DNA of 6,276 nt from Treponema sp. (lineage in GTDB: Bacteria; Spirochaetota; Spirochaetia; Treponematales; Treponemataceae). Made by a program: the position numbers and the translations under genes. The notes under the pieces were generated by a model. It made no database searches, was not told where the DNA came from, and saw only the letters and a program-made list of their open reading frames with translations. The stretch is from assembly GCA_024699205.1 (NCBI GenBank), contig JAILQA010000328.1, positions 1 through 6,276 on the forward strand, given 5' to 3'. Shown one piece after another: positions 5,726 to 6,276 of the stretch (positions within the stretch are counted from its first letter, which is position 1; each line of letters opens with the position of its first letter).

Positions 5726-6085
5726 GTGTACCGTACCTATAAGGAATTAAGACCGATCGTTTTAAAAAATTCTCTGAACTTCTTCCCTAGTGTACCGTAC
5801 CTATAAGGAATTAAGACTTGTTTTCAGCCTGGATTTTTTCAATGCCATTTGGGTGTACCGTACCTATAAGGAATTAAGACTTTGGATACATTGCAAGTAA
5901 CGTACTCCATCTATCACACATGAATTTTGTATACCGTACCTATGAGGAATTAAGACAAGACGCTCTCGCTCATTTTTAATCGAGCTTTTATATGCATATA
6001 CCGTACCTATGAGGAATTAAGACGAGCATTATCGCTATACGGCCGGTACGTTTAGTTTCCCACGTATACCGTACCTATAAGGAAT
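5726..6085 (+). CRISPR. CRISPR array: five full 28-bp repeats, one truncated repeat, five spacers
   Basis: Full repeats lie at 5726-5753, 5790-5817, 5853-5880, 5929-5956 and 5996-6023; a 3'-truncated repeat lies at 6064-6085. The repeat begins GTGTACCGTACC, continues TATAAGG and ends AATTAAGAC. Repeats 1-3 are identical. Repeat 4 has A at position 3 and G at position 16, repeat 5 also has A at position 1, and repeat 6 has A at position 3 and stops after GGAAT. Spacers are 36, 35, 48, 39 and 40 bp. Identical repeats by cas2 and decay at the far end show that the leader is on the left and transcription is rightward. A short CCT/AGG hairpin is possible in the repeat; if cut in the usual Cas6 way, crRNAs would carry the 5' tag AUUAAGAC. 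I saw no spacer match elsewhere in the window by eye. Confidence 0.97.
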
Positions 6086-6104
6086 CTTTTTCAATCTTTA
6101 TTTC

Positions 6105-6130
6105 GTCGGGTTCGTCCCGGCATTTTTTTT
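6105..6130 (+). terminator. Intrinsic terminator of the CRISPR array
   Basis: GTCGGG (6105-6110) pairs with CCCGGC (6116-6121), with one T-G wobble, across a five-base loop. One A and eight T follow (6123-6130). It lies 19 bp beyond the last repeat and closes the array transcription unit. Confidence 0.85.
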
Positions 6131-6249
6131 CTCAAACCCAAAACACAATTTCTCCCATCTCTTTTTTTATTAACAAATATTTATATTTTTTTTCACCGAA
6201 AATGGTCCGAAATCTTCAGTTTTTTTCTAATAATAGGTAGGAGGAAAAA
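6131..6249. other. AT-rich spacer between array terminator and next gene
   Basis: The stretch holds T-rich tracts and no open frame or repeat. No -35/-10 pair convincing enough to report is visible, although the next gene must have its own promoter here if the array terminator is efficient. Confidence 0.5.
6239..6244 (+). promoter_or_regulatory. Shine-Dalgarno site of the gene at the right edge
   Basis: A perfect AGGAGG is followed by five A and the ATG at 6250. This is the main evidence that a real gene starts here. Confidence 0.75.
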
Positions 6250-6276
6250 ATGCAGATTAAAATTGAAGAAAAGGGA
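6250..6276 (+). CDS. Start of an unidentified gene, cut by the window edge
   Basis: Nine codons are visible (MQIKIEEKG), open to the end of the window and preceded by an ideal ribosome site. It is co-oriented with the CRISPR module and lies 120 bp after the array terminator, so it could be a cas gene such as an effector subunit or cas6. Nine residues cannot identify it, and no function is assigned. Confidence 0.6.

Noticed and set aside
6024..6063. Spacer 5 reverse complement CGTACCGGCCGTATAG resembling the repeat core
   Set aside because: Only the CGTACC hexamer is really shared; the rest fits poorly, and a near-palindromic spacer explains the look.

Overview
The window is AT-rich (roughly one third G+C by eye) with strong AGGAGG-type ribosome sites and sigma-70-like promoter boxes. 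A lipoprotein glycoside hydrolase with a spirochaete-compatible lipobox, a clean ankyrin-repeat protein and a CRISPR adaptation module suggest an anaerobic, plant-fibre-associated gut or rumen bacterium, perhaps a Treponema-like spirochaete or a Firmicute. This is inference from gene style only; no rRNA or marker gene is present.

Left half (1-3186), minus strand: three genes read leftward and probably form one operon. In transcription order they are an 84-residue two-helix membrane protein (2932-3186), a lipoprotein of glycoside hydrolase family 5 type (1047-2873), and a seven-repeat ankyrin protein (99-1034). Each start is fixed by a Shine-Dalgarno site. The hydrolase has its two catalytic glutamates 301 residues apart, because a beta-rich, carbohydrate-binding-like domain of about 150 residues appears to be inserted into the barrel.

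Right half (3187-6276), plus strand: a divergent intergenic region leads into a reverse transcriptase-Cas1 fusion (3321-5198), then cas2 (5217-5477), a 248-bp leader with its own promoter, a CRISPR array of five full and one truncated 28-bp repeats (5726-6085), an intrinsic terminator (6105-6130), and the first nine codons of another co-oriented gene (6250 onward). The layout is that of an adaptation module able in principle to capture spacers from RNA: the RT domain would copy RNA, and Cas1-Cas2 would integrate the product at the leader-repeat junction. The Cas1 catalytic residues look intact, but the RT active-site motif reads FADN instead of (Y/F)ADD, so its polymerase activity is in doubt.

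No interference effector and no cas6 lie inside the window, so the CRISPR type cannot be assigned. The repeat resembles type I-B/III repeats cut by Cas6. The leader is unusually structured: a promoter is followed at once by a terminator-like hairpin whose left arm can instead pair with a distant segment, a central palindrome follows, and a perfect stem-loop ends exactly where the first repeat begins.
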